64,000 nt of DNA from Mermis nigrescens (taxonomy: Eukaryota > Nematoda > Enoplea > Mermithida > Mermithidae), in contig JAVLUZ010000743.1 of assembly GCA_036768485.1 (NCBI GenBank), positions 62,001 to 126,000 of the forward strand, read 5' to 3'. Of the stretch, positions 23,046 to 33,940 are shown in pieces (position 1 is the first letter of the stretch; each line of letters starts with the position of its first letter). The notes under the pieces are model-generated. The model saw only the letters and a list, made by a program, of their open reading frames with translations. It was not told the origin of the DNA and did not search any database. A program made the translations under genes and the position numbers.

Positions 23046-24163
23046 TCCAAATATCAAGCAAATTTTGATAATTTAAAAAATACGATATTATTTTGAGAAT
23101 GATATACATATTGTTAAAACTATTTCCGAGAATTACTGAATTATATATACCAAACATATTTCATTTGACAATTTACTTACTATGACATATGGGTTTAAAA
23201 ATAAATTTGAAAAAGATCAGTAACTTCACCAATGCAGGTCCCAAGTCTGGATGTGCAAAGAAGAAGGCTGAAATAAATAAATATTAATAATTCTTTCATT
23301 AATTTAAATCTTCAAAAAATGGAAGAAAATATGGAATTGAGAAAACATTCTTTTATGGATGAGGAGAAGAAACCTTATGAGCGGACAATATGGCCGCCTA
23401 TTGAGTTATGTGGGAGGAATCTCAGAGCGACCCATATACCCTCTCATAATACATTTAAGTCATTTTTGTCAAAAAAATTTGTTTGAAAAAGACGTTTTTG
23501 AAACAGACTCAGGAAAATAGTATTTTAATGTTCAAATGTGCCCAAGATAAGAATATAATTGGGCATCTCAGGAGGCTGGTAACATAGTGATTAAGAAATA
23601 TATTGCTCAACAGGTCAAAGAAGCGAAAAATGGCTTGTAAAGTTATTAATCTGAGCAATATCTGACAAAAATTATCTACAAAATGAGTTCTCAAGGTGAA
23701 TTGACTTTTAATCAATTTGTGACCAAGTTGGCTGATTAAGCCTGTACAAGGTACATCATTTCTCACATCGTACAACCACAGGTGGGCAGCACTAAAATTC
23801 TGGAAGGGGGAAGTCAAAAAATTTTCAAAGGTCAAAAAATGGTCTTAAAAGTGGTTGTACACCCAATATTTTACATTGTGCGCAACTTCAGTCTGCCAGT
23901 AACCTTTGGCTCAAAAATTTTGTATGTCGATTGACAATATGCAAATTTCTAAACATGACAAACTTTCGCTATTTTTGTCCAACTAAGGACAGTATAGCAT
24001 AGCACATACTCACAATAAAGTTTTGAAATTGCTTTCACAGGATAGGCAAACATCTTATTTCTCATCTAAAACAAGTCTTATTTAAATTAGATTAGTAGTT
24101 GTTTTGCAACAAAATTTTGAAAATATGTTCCCGATTAGGAACGTTGGCCACTAAAAGGTTAAT
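23046..24163. other. No gene recognised; partial family-B MITE
   Basis: AT-rich. A fragment at about 23776-23860 (GGTGGGCAGCACTAAAATTC ... CAAAGGTCAAAAAATGGT) matches the 5' part of the family-B repeat at 60375. Nothing else is recognised. Confidence 0.5.
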
Positions 24164-24530
24164 TGTGATTGGGTAGAATTTTATTATTTATCACAAAATA
24201 GATTCTTCATATGGTGTTGTACATAAATGCACATAAAATGATATAGTATTCTTGCCGAACCTGGCAAGTTTCCAACCTGATTGAATTAGAATTTCTGGTC
24301 ATGAGTGACTTTCTATTGACTGAACATTAGCACAAGCTAGTGTTGAACTGGACTGATTGCAAATGTAGCTTTCAGAATGAAATTATTGAGGAACGTTTTT
24401 TCTCTTTTATTGGCTGGTAATACAATTATAAATGTACCTAATACAATAAAGATTCATGTAATATTGTTTGTTCTACATACTAATATTAAATATATTATTG
24501 AAACAAATAGAATATCTGAATTATCTGACA
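24164..24530 (-). repeat. 3' LTR of the Ty3-type element
   Basis: Matches 32466-32832 throughout at high but imperfect identity. On the minus strand it begins TGTCAGATAATTCAGATATT and ends near ...CACAATT. It contains a short palindromic ACTAGCACAAGCTAGTGTT-like block in both copies (24328-24348). Number of differences implies an old insertion. Confidence 0.85.
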
Positions 24531-24539
24531 TTTCTCCAC
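24531..24539 (-). promoter_or_regulatory. Polypurine tract
   Basis: On the minus strand GTGGAGAAA lies directly before the TG that starts the 3' LTR, the position required for plus-strand priming. It is absent next to the 5' LTR copy at 32832. Confidence 0.7.
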
Positions 24540-24631
24540 TAGAATTTAAATGCCCTTGTTTGACCACAAAGATTGTATCCATGTTTAAGTTTTTGTCCCA
24601 CTTGTCATCTTCTTTGTATCTAATTTTGGTT

Positions 24632-25740
24632 CTATTTCATCATCTGAAATAGTGCTGTATGAGCTTTAAAAGATTGTGTTCTATTGACGTGCACTGTTTC
24701 TATTTTATTTGGTCTATATATGTCTCTTATTGTCACATTTGGATAATTCATGTGCACAATTTTATAAGCACTGTCATAAATTGGTAGTAATTTTTTAGTC
24801 AATCCTTTTCTTGCTGTCACTGATTCCTTTAAAACTAAGTCCCCTGCATTATAAATCACATTGTGACGTCTTTTATAATAGAAGTCCATATATTCTGTTT
24901 GAGCTTTTTCAACTTTCTTTTAAATCAGGTTCATTGCTTGTATAAAATGTCATTTGACTTCAAAGTCATAAGAGTGTAAATCAGTTATATGAAGAGAGGG
25001 ATTATATTGCAACACAGAATCTATTGGAAGACTGAGAGTTCTTCCATACATCAGCTGATAAGGTGAATAAACTGTACTCAAATTCATATTTATGTTAGTA
25101 GCAAACACCACAAATGGGAGATCTTCATCCCAATTTGTAAGCTTATCATTCACATACATCCTTATTCTGGTTGCTAAGGTCTGATTCGCACGTTCAACTT
25201 CTCCATTAGAAATTATGTGATAAGCAGTTGTATGCACTCTTTCAATTTGAAGTCATTTAGTGATATCAGACATTAGCTTTGTGGTAAAATCTGAACCACG
25301 GTCAAATTGAAAAATTTTAGGCGCGCCTTGCCTACATATTATCTGACTGATAAACAATTTAGCAATGGTTTCTGTGGTATATGTTAGGCGTAGAAAAAGC
25401 ATCTGTATATTTCGTAAAATAGTCTATAAAAATGACTATAAAACGATTCCCATTTTCAGTTATAGTGAGTGGCCCCATACAGTCTACAGCCATTCTATTA
25501 AAAGGGCAGGGTCAGAAGCGGCTATTGGTTTTAATGAATCCTTGATTTTATGCCACACAGGCTTATTTCTTTGACATAAAACACACATTAAGCAATATTG
25601 CATAAAATTGGAGCACATTGTCTTCCAATAATACTTATTATTGATTAATTTAAAAGTCGTTTTTGTTTGAAAGTGTCCAACTAGCTCATCATCATGATAT
25701 GTTTTTATCACAGTGAGATGAAGATTTTTTGGAATCACTA
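24632..25740 (-). pseudogene. Ty3-type integrase, degraded
   Basis: From the amino end (25738) there is a zinc-binding His-His-Cys-Cys domain, ending with Cys-Leu-Met-Cys-Val-Leu-Cys. The catalytic core follows: Val-Asp-Cys-Met-Gly-Pro with the first Asp, then a region around the second Asp that is frame-disrupted (25260-25330), and Glu in Gly-Glu-Val-Glu-Arg-Ala-Asn-Gln near 25200. The C-terminal segment (24889-24640) has Asn-Ala-Gly-Asp-Leu-Val-Leu and Tyr-Arg-Pro-Asn as in the chromoviral/Ty3 C-terminal domain. Multiple stops and shifts between 25240 and 25490 break the frame. It is the 3'-most gene, followed by the polypurine tract. Confidence 0.8.
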
Positions 25741-25959
25741 ATTTTTGACAATTACCATCAATTTTATATAATGCATTATTAATAGAAGTATAATTATTCT
25801 TTTCTGCATCAGATGCTGTTCCAGCTCTTAAACTTTCTACTAATGGTGATAATTCAACATCTTGTTCTTGCAGATCTTAAATATTTGAATAACAATCTAT
25901 AATTGTATTTATTGAATTTTTATTCTGCTCTTGAGGTCGGCTAATAGTACCCTTCTCTA

Positions 25960-26500
25960 TATCAAAAATGGAGTCTGATTTGTATTTGGGAGTCTTGATA
26001 AAGCATCAGCATTGAGCTTGTCCATTCCTCTTCTTGGTTGTATATCTAGATACACATCTGCTATTGCCAGCCCCATCTGGCAATTCAAGCAGATGGATTG
26101 GCTTCTGTTAACACAGCTTTTACAGCACAATGATCAAAGTGAACTATAACTTCTTGTAAATAAAGATGAGGCCTTAAAAATTTGATAAACTCGACTACTG
26201 CCAGGGTTTCTGATTCTGTGATCGATAGTTCTTCTCTGCTGCTTTTAATGTGAGCATAAGCTATGGGGTGTTCTTTTTTGATCCAGTCCAATTTGACTTA
26301 AAATGGCACAAATGCCTTCTATAGATGCATCAGTTTTGCAATATATATGGTTGTTTAGAGTCAGGATGCATTAGAATTGGGTTTCAAAATATGCTTATTT
26401 TTTAACAGTTAAAATGCTTGCTGTTGTGGTTTTTTCCTGCAAAATTTTACATTTTTTTGAGAAGTCTTGTTAGCGGCTGAGCCAGCAGTGAACAGTAAAT
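25960..26500 (-). pseudogene. Ty3-type RNase H, degraded
   Basis: The frame at 26291-26085 contains His-Pro-Ile-Ala-Tyr-Ala, Ser-Ile-Thr-Glu-Ser-Glu-Thr-Leu-Ala-Val-Val (the second acidic site) and Val-His-Phe-Asp-His-Cys-Ala, where Thr-Asp-His-x-Ala is normal. Downstream at 26035-25990 the residues resemble the Asp-Ala-Leu-Ser end of the domain in altered form. The N-terminal part (26300-26500) is heavily broken. It sits between reverse transcriptase and integrase as expected. Confidence 0.7.
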
Positions 26501-26523
26501 AATAAACTTTCTATAATATAATG

Positions 26524-27480
26524 TCAAACTGAGAAATGATTAAATATCTTCTGCTTTATTTGAATAGCTATATTTTGAAATGTAGCAATCTTTACCCAAT
26601 CAGGACTTATTCTTGGAGCCAAAATTTTGTGACCTAAATAGGTGACTCTTGAAAAACTGAATTTGCATCTGTGCAAATGCAATTTCATGCCTGCATTATA
26701 AAGTCTGTCAATAGCAAGCTTAAGTCCAGCAAGCATTTCATTCTGTGTTTCTGCAAAAATTAATATGTTGTCTAAATAGATTAGACAGGCATTCCTTTGC
26801 AAGCCTGACAGTAATATGCTCATTAATCTTTGAAAAGTAGCTAGGGCATAGCAGGGTCCAAAACGCAGATAATTGAATTCATATAAACCAATTGAACTTA
26901 AAAATGCTGTTTTTCTTTGTCATTCTCTTTAATTGGTATTGTCCAATAAGCGTTTGCTTGGTCTAAAGTTTTAAAGTAATACATACCATTTAATGTATCC
27001 AGAATATTGTCAATTCTAGGCAGTGGATATATATCCTTTTCTGCAATTTAATTAAGTCCTCAAATATCTATGCAAATATAGTGTCCACCATCTTTTTTTG
27101 AACAAGATATAGGTTTGTTGCCCAAGGAGAAATACTTTTTCATATTATATTCTTCGATTCTAGAGCATTTACCTCAACAACTATTATTTGCTTTTCATTT
27201 GTACAAGTCCCAAATGGATGTTTTTTAATTGGGCAGTTATTGCCTGTATTGATTTCATGCAGCACTGAATCTGTTCTTCCAGTATCTTTTTCATCTTGTG
27301 CATAAAGACCTGGATAATACTTAAGTAACTAAGTCAATTATTTTGTCTTTTTCAGACTGACTGATTTTGTCTGAAATAATATTGTTCGCTTTTATCCACT
27401 CGTTCAATGATTTTAAATCATCAGGATTTTGTAAGTTTACTGTACTTATATGGTCTGATTGTAAAGGCATTATGTATCAG
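26524..27480 (-). pseudogene. Ty3-type reverse transcriptase, degraded
   Basis: The palm and fingers motifs are visible in order: Ser-Lys-Lys-Asp-Gly-Gly (about 27090), Cys-Ile-Asp-Ile then stops within the Gly-Leu-Asn motif, Tyr-Pro-Leu-Pro-Arg-Ile-Asp (27020), Thr-Leu-Asp-Gln-Ala-Asn-Ala-Tyr-Trp, and Leu-Arg-Phe-Gly-Pro. The catalytic box reads Tyr-Leu-Asp-Asn (about 26772-26783) instead of Tyr-Leu-Asp-Asp, so a catalytic Asp is lost. It is followed by Gly-Met-Lys-Leu-His-Leu-His-Arg-Cys-Lys-Phe and Tyr-Leu-Gly-His, typical of Ty3 enzymes. Stops (TGA, TAA) and at least two frame changes are present. Confidence 0.85.
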
Positions 27481-27739
27481 CTAATTTTTCCAATTTTTGT
27501 GCCTGCATAAAGCTTAACAGGATATTTTTCGGGGTTTAACCACTTGCACTGGTATTTCTTTGTCAATAACATTGGAAATAGATGCTACAAAGAAAATGTT
27601 AGGCTTTGCACTTTCAGATAAATATGGCTCAAAAATAATTGTATCAATTGTAGCATATTGATCTGAGATTAGAACTAAGAAACATGTTGTTGATTGTGGT
27701 GTTAATGAATGATTTTAATCTATCAGAATTAATCCTTGC

Positions 27740-27857
27740 TGTTTAGGAGGATTATATGTAACTCCTCCAATAGGAATATTAACTTTTTAAATTTTACCTG
27801 TTTAGGAGGATTATATGTAACTCGTCCAATAGGAATATTAACTTTTTAAATTTAACA
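27740..27857. repeat. 59-bp tandem duplication
   Basis: Two adjacent copies of a unit TGTTTAGGAGGATTATATG...TTTTTAAATTT differ at only a few positions. It lies between the reverse transcriptase and protease regions and adds to the frame damage. Confidence 0.9.
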
Positions 27858-27869
27858 GTCAATTTCTCA

Positions 27870-28239
27870 CAAGAAAAGGAAGTTGTTTTAAAGCAATTCA
27901 GGAGTTAGTTCCTAAAATTAATTCAGTTGAACAGTTATCTTGGACATACATTAATATTGTTTCTTTAATATCAGCAACAGAGACTGTTGTATAAGCTGAA
28001 CCTTTTAATATTATAGTTCCACCATTTGCGGCAATTGGTTGAACATCAACCAGATTAATGCTGATGTTCTTCAATTTCCTAATTACTTCACTATCACTAA
28101 GGGAAAATACAGCTCTGGTGTCTATTAGACCAAAAACTATGATTTGATTATTTAAGCTGACAGATATCTCAGGCGTACGACAATTATAAACGTAATCTAT
28201 GATTGCATTATTAATGACCTGAGATGTTGTGGGATCCCA
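27870..28239 (-). pseudogene. Aspartic protease region of the Ty3-type element
   Basis: Directly after the env stop (TAG) the same minus-strand frame stays open for about 115 codons to a stop near 27890. It contains Phe-Gly-Leu-Ile-Asp-Thr-Arg-Ala-Val-Phe-Ser-Leu, where retroviral-type proteases have Asp-Thr-Gly-Ala, so the catalytic loop Gly is replaced by Arg. A distal Glu-Leu-Ile-Leu-Gly matches the conserved Ile-Leu-Gly of the family. Length and position (before reverse transcriptase) fit. The substitution would inactivate it. Confidence 0.75.
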
Positions 28240-29970
28240 CTAACATTCATTGTCTACTCTGCATCTCAAATTTATTTTTAATTTTTGCTTGGCTTTATAA
28301 CGTATCAATAAGAAAAAAGCAGCATAACCAACAGCTGCAATAATTACTGCTATAACGAGTAAATTAATCATGAGCTGTAGTGGGCCTATAAGTAAATTAA
28401 TGCACCTTCTAATGACGAATATAAACGTGTTCCCACAGCTGAAAAAGTATTGTGCAAAAGATACTGATTGATTGACATACAAGATGTGTATTTGATAATG
28501 CAATTTAGAATTCTCTCTATTTGGTTTGTTTTGAAAGACGTATTGCCTTAAGATATGAAAATTCATAGCGACTAAGGCAATACTTTCATGAAAAAGGGCA
28601 GGTGATTTGAATTGAATTACTCTGTAGTGTTTTTTCCAAATCAACTCTATGGGTAAACTACTGACATGCATTTTGCCCTTATTAGTAAAGCATGATTTAT
28701 TTTGTTTAAATATACCTATTGTATGATGATTACAGTTGACTTGAGGACTGAATTTGATGAGATCTTTTCCGCAAAAGAAACAAACATAATTTTATTATTT
28801 TAACGTAAAACTGGCATGTACTTATAACATATATTGTGAACCTTGTAGTCATGAAATACTTCTGTTGTATTTATCTTGCAGCATGGTCACACAGTGAGAA
28901 TGTTGTCAGCAAACTCAGCAATCAGATCTTTACACTGAAGTAATGTTCTTGCTCCCAAAGTTGCGTCAAATTGTAATAATTGCCATATCAAGTCAAGGTG
29001 TTGTTGAGCTATGCAACATAAACCTAACCATACATATCTAAAATTAGAGATTTTGGAATGCATTATCTTTAATTCCAAGTGATTAAGCTTTGAATATTAT
29101 AGGATCAGATAGCTGTACCATATCTGAATAGCTGCTGTTTATTCCCAGCTTATGCATAGATATAAACTGCATAACAGTGTTTTGGTACATAATGAATGTT
29201 CTTGATAAATCTTACACCCTCTGTAAGAACCTTTTAAGCAAAAAGCAGCTTGAAGATTGTCTATGATGAAGTAACTCTCAGAATATACTGAGAATATACT
29301 GCCAAATAAATTCCTTTAAAAACGTATGGGCAGATTTTTGTTGAATTTAAAATAGTCAATATTATGGTACCTTCAGAGTTGATACAAGTACCTAAAGTTG
29401 GTTTACACTTGCCAATATCGCCCAGATCTTTTGAAAGTGTGGAGCCAGTCCATGTAGTGACTTCTCCAGTTTCTATGAAAAATTTTGTAGCTTGCTGACA
29501 ATCATTTTTACAACACCAAGAGAATTTAACTTTGATTGAATTGTTTGTTGAAAAACATCATTATTATGTTGTATCAAAGGCTGAGCGCCATATTGCTTAG
29601 CTTGGAAAGCTATTTTACATTCTAAAGGTGTTACATTGTGTAAAATACCTTTATTGGCAGTAATGCCTTTAGATCCAAAAAATCCAGTATTTGTGCAAAT
29701 TACTCTCATTCATTTTGTGCATTTATAAGCTGAACTCACTAACGGAACATTTCTCGGTATGTACACACTAACATTTATTTTATTAGGAGCATGCTCAATG
29801 TTCTGTGGTGGAGTACAAGTAACTAACTTAGGAACATCTAAGGAATGTCAGCTTTTGCGAAGACCACACAATTGATATTCAGTCCAAACGTTAGCAATAC
29901 ACAACAATAGTAACATGAAAGTAAACAATTTACAAACTGTAAAACATTTAAAAACTAGTGAATGGTCTAG
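28240..29970 (-). pseudogene. Envelope-like glycoprotein, degraded
   Basis: It is homologous segment by segment to the better preserved region 49226-51660. In order: a hydrophobic leader (Phe-Met-Leu-Leu-Leu-Leu, about 29910); Cys-Thr-Pro-Pro (29820); Ala-Tyr-Lys-Cys; Gly-Phe-Phe-Gly-Ser-Lys-Gly (29690); Cys-Cys-Lys-Asn-Asp-Cys (29510); Cys-Lys-Pro-Thr-Leu-Gly-Thr-Cys (29400); Cys-Pro-Tyr; Asp-Ala-Thr-Leu-Gly-Ala-Arg (28950); and finally a transmembrane helix (28400-28290) with a short basic, Cys-containing tail. Such proteins mediate membrane fusion in envelope-carrying retroelements. Several stops and shifts disable it. It lies between gag and protease. Confidence 0.7.
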
Positions 29971-30339
29971 AAGATTAATTAATGTGCAGCCGGTTAATTT
30001 TATTTTTACTTGCCTGAAATAAAATTGATAATAAAGGATGCATGAAATGGAAAATACATTTAATTAAATTTGCAGTACCAGCCGCCTGAGCAGCTTTTAT
30101 TTGCTTATCAAGCAGCATGGCATGCTTAACAAGTTTATCTTTTTCTTTGCCCTCAGGAAGAATGGCCATTTTACTCTCAATAGCCAAACAATTGAATGAA
30201 GTACTTCAATATTCTCTCTGGGCGTAACGTTGCTCAAACTTCCTCATATGCAGCTACGTCCATATTTTCCTTGGTGTCTAACAGCATAGGCTGCTCCGAT
30301 GTTGGTAGAGCAGCCAGTTTTTGAATGCAGCGGGCAATG

Positions 30340-31774
30340 CTAGCCTGTACAGATTGGGTCTACAATGCATAAAACATGTGCATTTATTATTTTATCATGA
30401 TTTTGCAAATTTATCAAACATTCATCATCATAATCAATGTTATGATGTATAGCTGCCCTAGAATTGTTATCATTTGTATTAATACCTCTGAATGCACTGC
30501 TTTCATTAAATCTACTAAATCTACATTGAGTATTTTGATTTAAAAATAGAGAATTTTGTGATGCATTCATCTGCTGATTAAAAGGCTGAATGGTAGTAGG
30601 ATTTATATTCATATTTTGAGTAAAATCACCTCGACGTTTAACTCTGTGGCATTCACAACTTTTATTGCCAGTACAGCCACAATTGTGACATGGAGCTTGG
30701 CGAAATCAATGTGTGTGACTGTATCGGCCACAGATTTCACATACTTTCTATCAATTTTGAATTTTATGGCATTGCTGCAAAGTATGCTCAGATTCTTTGC
30801 AATAAACACAGTTATATTGCACTGGTGGTTGTAATAACTTCTGCAGAGAATTAACTCCCGCCTCTGTCAATTTATCTTTTTCTGAATTCAATAAAATTGA
30901 ATTAACAACAGGCAGAGGAACTCTGATTTCATCTCATATTATTTGTGATTCAATATATGTAGCTGCTTTAGCTGCATCAGAAAGAGTTGAAAATTCACGG
31001 AATTTTATAGCTTCCCACATATCAGGAAGGAGTCCTCTCAAACATATATAGGTTTAATAAATAAATCGCAAATGGCTTCCAATACATTAGCATAAGCTAG
31101 CTTAGCTAGACGTTTTAATGTTTCAAGATATTCCATTACAGATTCAGAGCATTTTTGTTTTTGATCATAAATTATTTGTAGCTGTAAATTGCTATCTCTA
31201 TTCTCAGGAAAGACAGCTTTTGATTTGTGATAAAATCATTATACAAAGAAGGAGCATGCAAAGTCCTTTTAATTTCATTTAAAGATGCTAGAGCTGGTCC
31301 TATCAGATTAGATCTCACATACACCTTGGGATATTCATCATCTATGCTAGATACGCCTAGTAAAGTCATATATTTTTTGATGTTTTCAATCCAATCTGCA
31401 AATGATTCTCCAATATTGCCAGAAAAAGTGGGTGGCTGCCTAAACTGCATTACAGGATTAAATGCAAAAGATCTTTTAGTATTTTCATCTATTTTAGACA
31501 TTTGTGTATCAAGTTGTAAACCTAGATCCCATAACTTTTGCAAAATAGGGTCTATAACCTCCTCAAACGCTTTCTTATCTGTCCTTTCAAGAGCTTCTGC
31601 CTTTTTTCTGCCCTTCTTTTTGTCCAAATCATCAACAGTGCCAAAAGGCATTATTTTAGGTCTATGAGAAAGCTCACAAGCAGTCTGTTTAGCTTTTGAT
31701 ATCATAGTATCAAATTTCTCACTCAAAGAAATGTTGCTATGATTTATTTTAGTCGATTTCAAAGGAGTCTTCAC
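30340..31774 (-). pseudogene. gag: Gag polyprotein of the Ty3-type element
   Basis: The best frame (31774-31172, 200 codons) begins Met-Lys-Thr-Pro-Leu-Lys, has a Lys-rich segment and a capsid-like part with Phe-Arg-Gln-Pro-Pro-Thr-Phe-Ser-Gly-Asn...Ser-Phe-Ala-Asp-Trp-Ile-Glu-Asn, characteristic of retrotransposon gag. Further fragments down to 30340 include a Cys/His-rich region at 30790-30630 (Cys-Glu-Ile-Cys-Gly-Arg and Cys-His-Asn-Cys-Gly-Cys) that is a likely nucleocapsid zinc-binding area, followed by an Asn/Gln-rich tail. Gag would assemble the particle and bind RNA. Frames are interrupted several times. It is the first gene after the 5' LTR leader. Confidence 0.8.
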
Positions 31775-31789
31775 AAATGTTTAGACAGA

Positions 31790-32465
31790 AACACACTGAA
31801 TAAATTGCAAATAAAATAAACGCATACACTTATTAAAAATAAAATGTCTTTGATGGAAAATATGTCAATGCATGCACTGTGGTGCATTGCCTTCATGCTG
31901 AAAAAATACTTTTGCACTGTGGTACTATGCCGGTGTGCTTTAACTGGCCAACTAATGAAGAAATGCCATGCTACTAAGGCTGCACATTATAAATTTTAAA
32001 GTATTTTAATAATCTTTTAATATTCAAATAACCTGACTGTAGACACCTGCTGTGCTGCTTAGGTTCTGAATTCTTTGGCTGTGCTAGGTGGTTGTGAACG
32101 GGTGGCCTTAAAAAAATGGAGTCCTTGGCAGAATAACCAATTTGTCAGGCCCCAACTTACAATCTGTATTGATTTATATAATTTATTCTTGAGTAAATTT
32201 TGTCTTTTATAATGTACACAAATAAATGTTAAAACCCAATATAAGTGCTTAAAAACATACTAGCAATATCTTTAGTTTTCTTCTCCATTTCGTAATAAAA
32301 ATTATTACAAACGCTTTAGAATATAAAAGATAAGGTTTACAGTGAATGAAATTAAGGGATGAGCAAAATGAGTAGAAAGGAATAGTAAAAAGGACCTTTT
32401 GTAATTTTAATGAGCTTTTTGTGCATTTTCTTAAACGCTTGGGTATACCTTTCTATAAGTTAATT
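31790..32465 (-). other. Leader of the Ty3-type element
   Basis: Non-coding sequence between the 5' LTR and gag. It contains a local duplication (CTGTGGTGCATTGCC / CTGTGGTACTATGCC, 31878-31930). A primer-binding site is not obvious beside the LTR end at 32466. Confidence 0.5.
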
Positions 32466-32832
32466 GCAATTAGGTAAAATTTTATTATTTATCACATAAT
32501 AGATTCTTTATATGGTATTGTACATATATAAATGCACATAAAATGAGATAGCATTCTTGCCAAACCTGGCAAGTTTCCAACTTGATTGAATTTGGATTTC
32601 TGGTCCTGAGCAACTTCCTTTCAATTGAACACTAGCACAAGCTAGTGTTGAACTAGACTGATTGCAAGTTTTGCTTTCAGAATGAAATTATTGAGGAACG
32701 TTTTTTTCTATTATTGGTTGGTAACACAATTATAAATGTCCCTAATACAGTACAGATTGATGTAATATTGTTTGTTCTACATACTAATATTAAATATATT
32801 ATTCAAACATAAAATATCTGAATTATCTGACA
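32466..32832 (-). repeat. 5' LTR of the Ty3-type element
   Basis: The 367-bp partner of 24164-24530, beginning TGTCAGATAATT on the minus strand. It contains the same ACTAGCACAAGCTAGTGTT palindrome (about 32630-32650). Confidence 0.85.
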
Positions 32833-33044
32833 CTTGAAGCGCAAATTTATTATTGTTGTGCAAAAACGCTCAAATTGCAATCATAAAAAATTGGCCTTCA
32901 TTCACTAACACAATCGCCTATAAAAGGATAATTATTGATAACTTGTTGTAATAAGAAAGCAAAAACAACTGGGCAAAAGTTGTTGGTTAGCCTTGTGTCA
33001 TGGCAACAAATAAAGGTGAAATTCAATCAAAGTTGTGTACACAC

Positions 33045-33232
33045 ATTGGCGCATGGGGGTCTGGGGATTATGGACCCCTGCCCTCCCCCTTCCCCAAGAA
33101 TCTGGCACCCCCTTACCCCCAAGAATCTGGCGGACCCTTCTAAAGTGCTATTTTAAGTGCTTTTTGTTAATTTTTAGAGGTTTGCTCAGCTATGACCCCC
33201 AGAATTTGGTTGCTGCCCATGTATGGTCTTGT
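33045..33232. mobile_element. Family-B related repeat fragment
   Basis: C-rich stretch with repeated CCCAAGAATCTGGC units and the terminal block TTGGTTGCTGCCCATGTATGG shared with 3920-3940. It produces spurious frames on both strands and has no gene. Confidence 0.55.
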
Positions 33233-33517
33233 TGAGTCTTGGTGGGAATATAGGAGTATTTCTAAGTCTGTCACTAGCTTTTTTAATGAGGAGAGGGACA
33301 TATATTTGTTGGCGTTAATAGAGGCCACTATTTTTTGCTCATAAGCACACAAGAATTATTATTATGTCATATAAATGTACATGCTGCTACTTATCCATTG
33401 CTTTAATGGCTACATAAAATAAGTTCTGATCATATGATCTCTGGAAGCAGTTCCTGATTCAACACCTTCATAATCAGCAATGTGAATTACATTCCAACAT
33501 CATCATAGTTATTATCC

Positions 33518-33940
33518 TTACAAAAGTCCAGCTGAACTCTTTGTATTGCAATGTTGTAGCAGTGCGGATAAAGCCATTATAGCCATGCATGTTTTCTCCG
33601 GACTTAATCTAACTTCACTATGCATAATATGAAAACGTCTTTTCCAGCATCTGAAAGCTTGTTCTATCATGACCCGAGTTCTCTTATGGGCGCTGTTCTT
33701 TACTCCCGCCGGAGTACTGGGCTGATGTATAGGCATCATTGACCATAGCTTACAGGGGTATCCTCTGTCCCCCAGAAGTACTCTGTCATAATTATTATCC
33801 TCATATTGTTGAAAAAGATCAGATAGTCTAAGGATGTGACTATCATGTGTTGAACCTGGCCACTTTGCTACTAACTTTGAAAATTGACAGATAGGCAAGC
33901 AAACAGCCTGTACGTTTATTGAGTGGTAGAAATAGCTTAT
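33518..33940 (-). pseudogene. PIF/Harbinger transposase, C-terminal block
   Basis: The minus-strand frame contains His-Ser-Ile-Asn-Val-Gln-Ala-Val-Cys, then Leu-Val-Ala-Lys-Trp-Pro-Gly-Ser-Thr-His-Asp-Ser, Leu-Leu-Gly-Asp-Arg-Gly-Tyr-Pro (second catalytic Asp) and Val-Met-Ile-Glu-Gln-Ala-Phe-Arg-Cys-Trp-Lys-Arg-Arg-Phe (catalytic Glu). These are the hallmark motifs of HARBI1/PIF transposases (DDE_Tnp_4 fold). This block is uninterrupted to its stop at 33518. The N-terminal block is at 35165-35817, 1.2 kb upstream, and the two are separated by an intron and/or inserted repeats. Confidence 0.88.

Larger units (their letters stand above)
24164..32832 (-). mobile_element. Ty3-type LTR element with env between gag and pro
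   Basis: A complete but decayed element of 8.67 kb on the minus strand, bounded by 367-bp LTRs. Reading from 32832 downward the order is LTR, gag, env-like glycoprotein, protease, reverse transcriptase, RNase H, integrase, polypurine tract, LTR. All coding regions are interrupted by stops and frame changes and several active-site residues are substituted. The unusual position of env is shared with the separate element at 46820-52707. A target duplication could not be found. Confidence 0.85.

Noticed and set aside
24164..32832. Target-site duplication of the Ty3-type element
   Set aside because: Bases outside the LTRs (ATTAA on one side, CTTGA on the other) do not match; age or a boundary error may be responsible.
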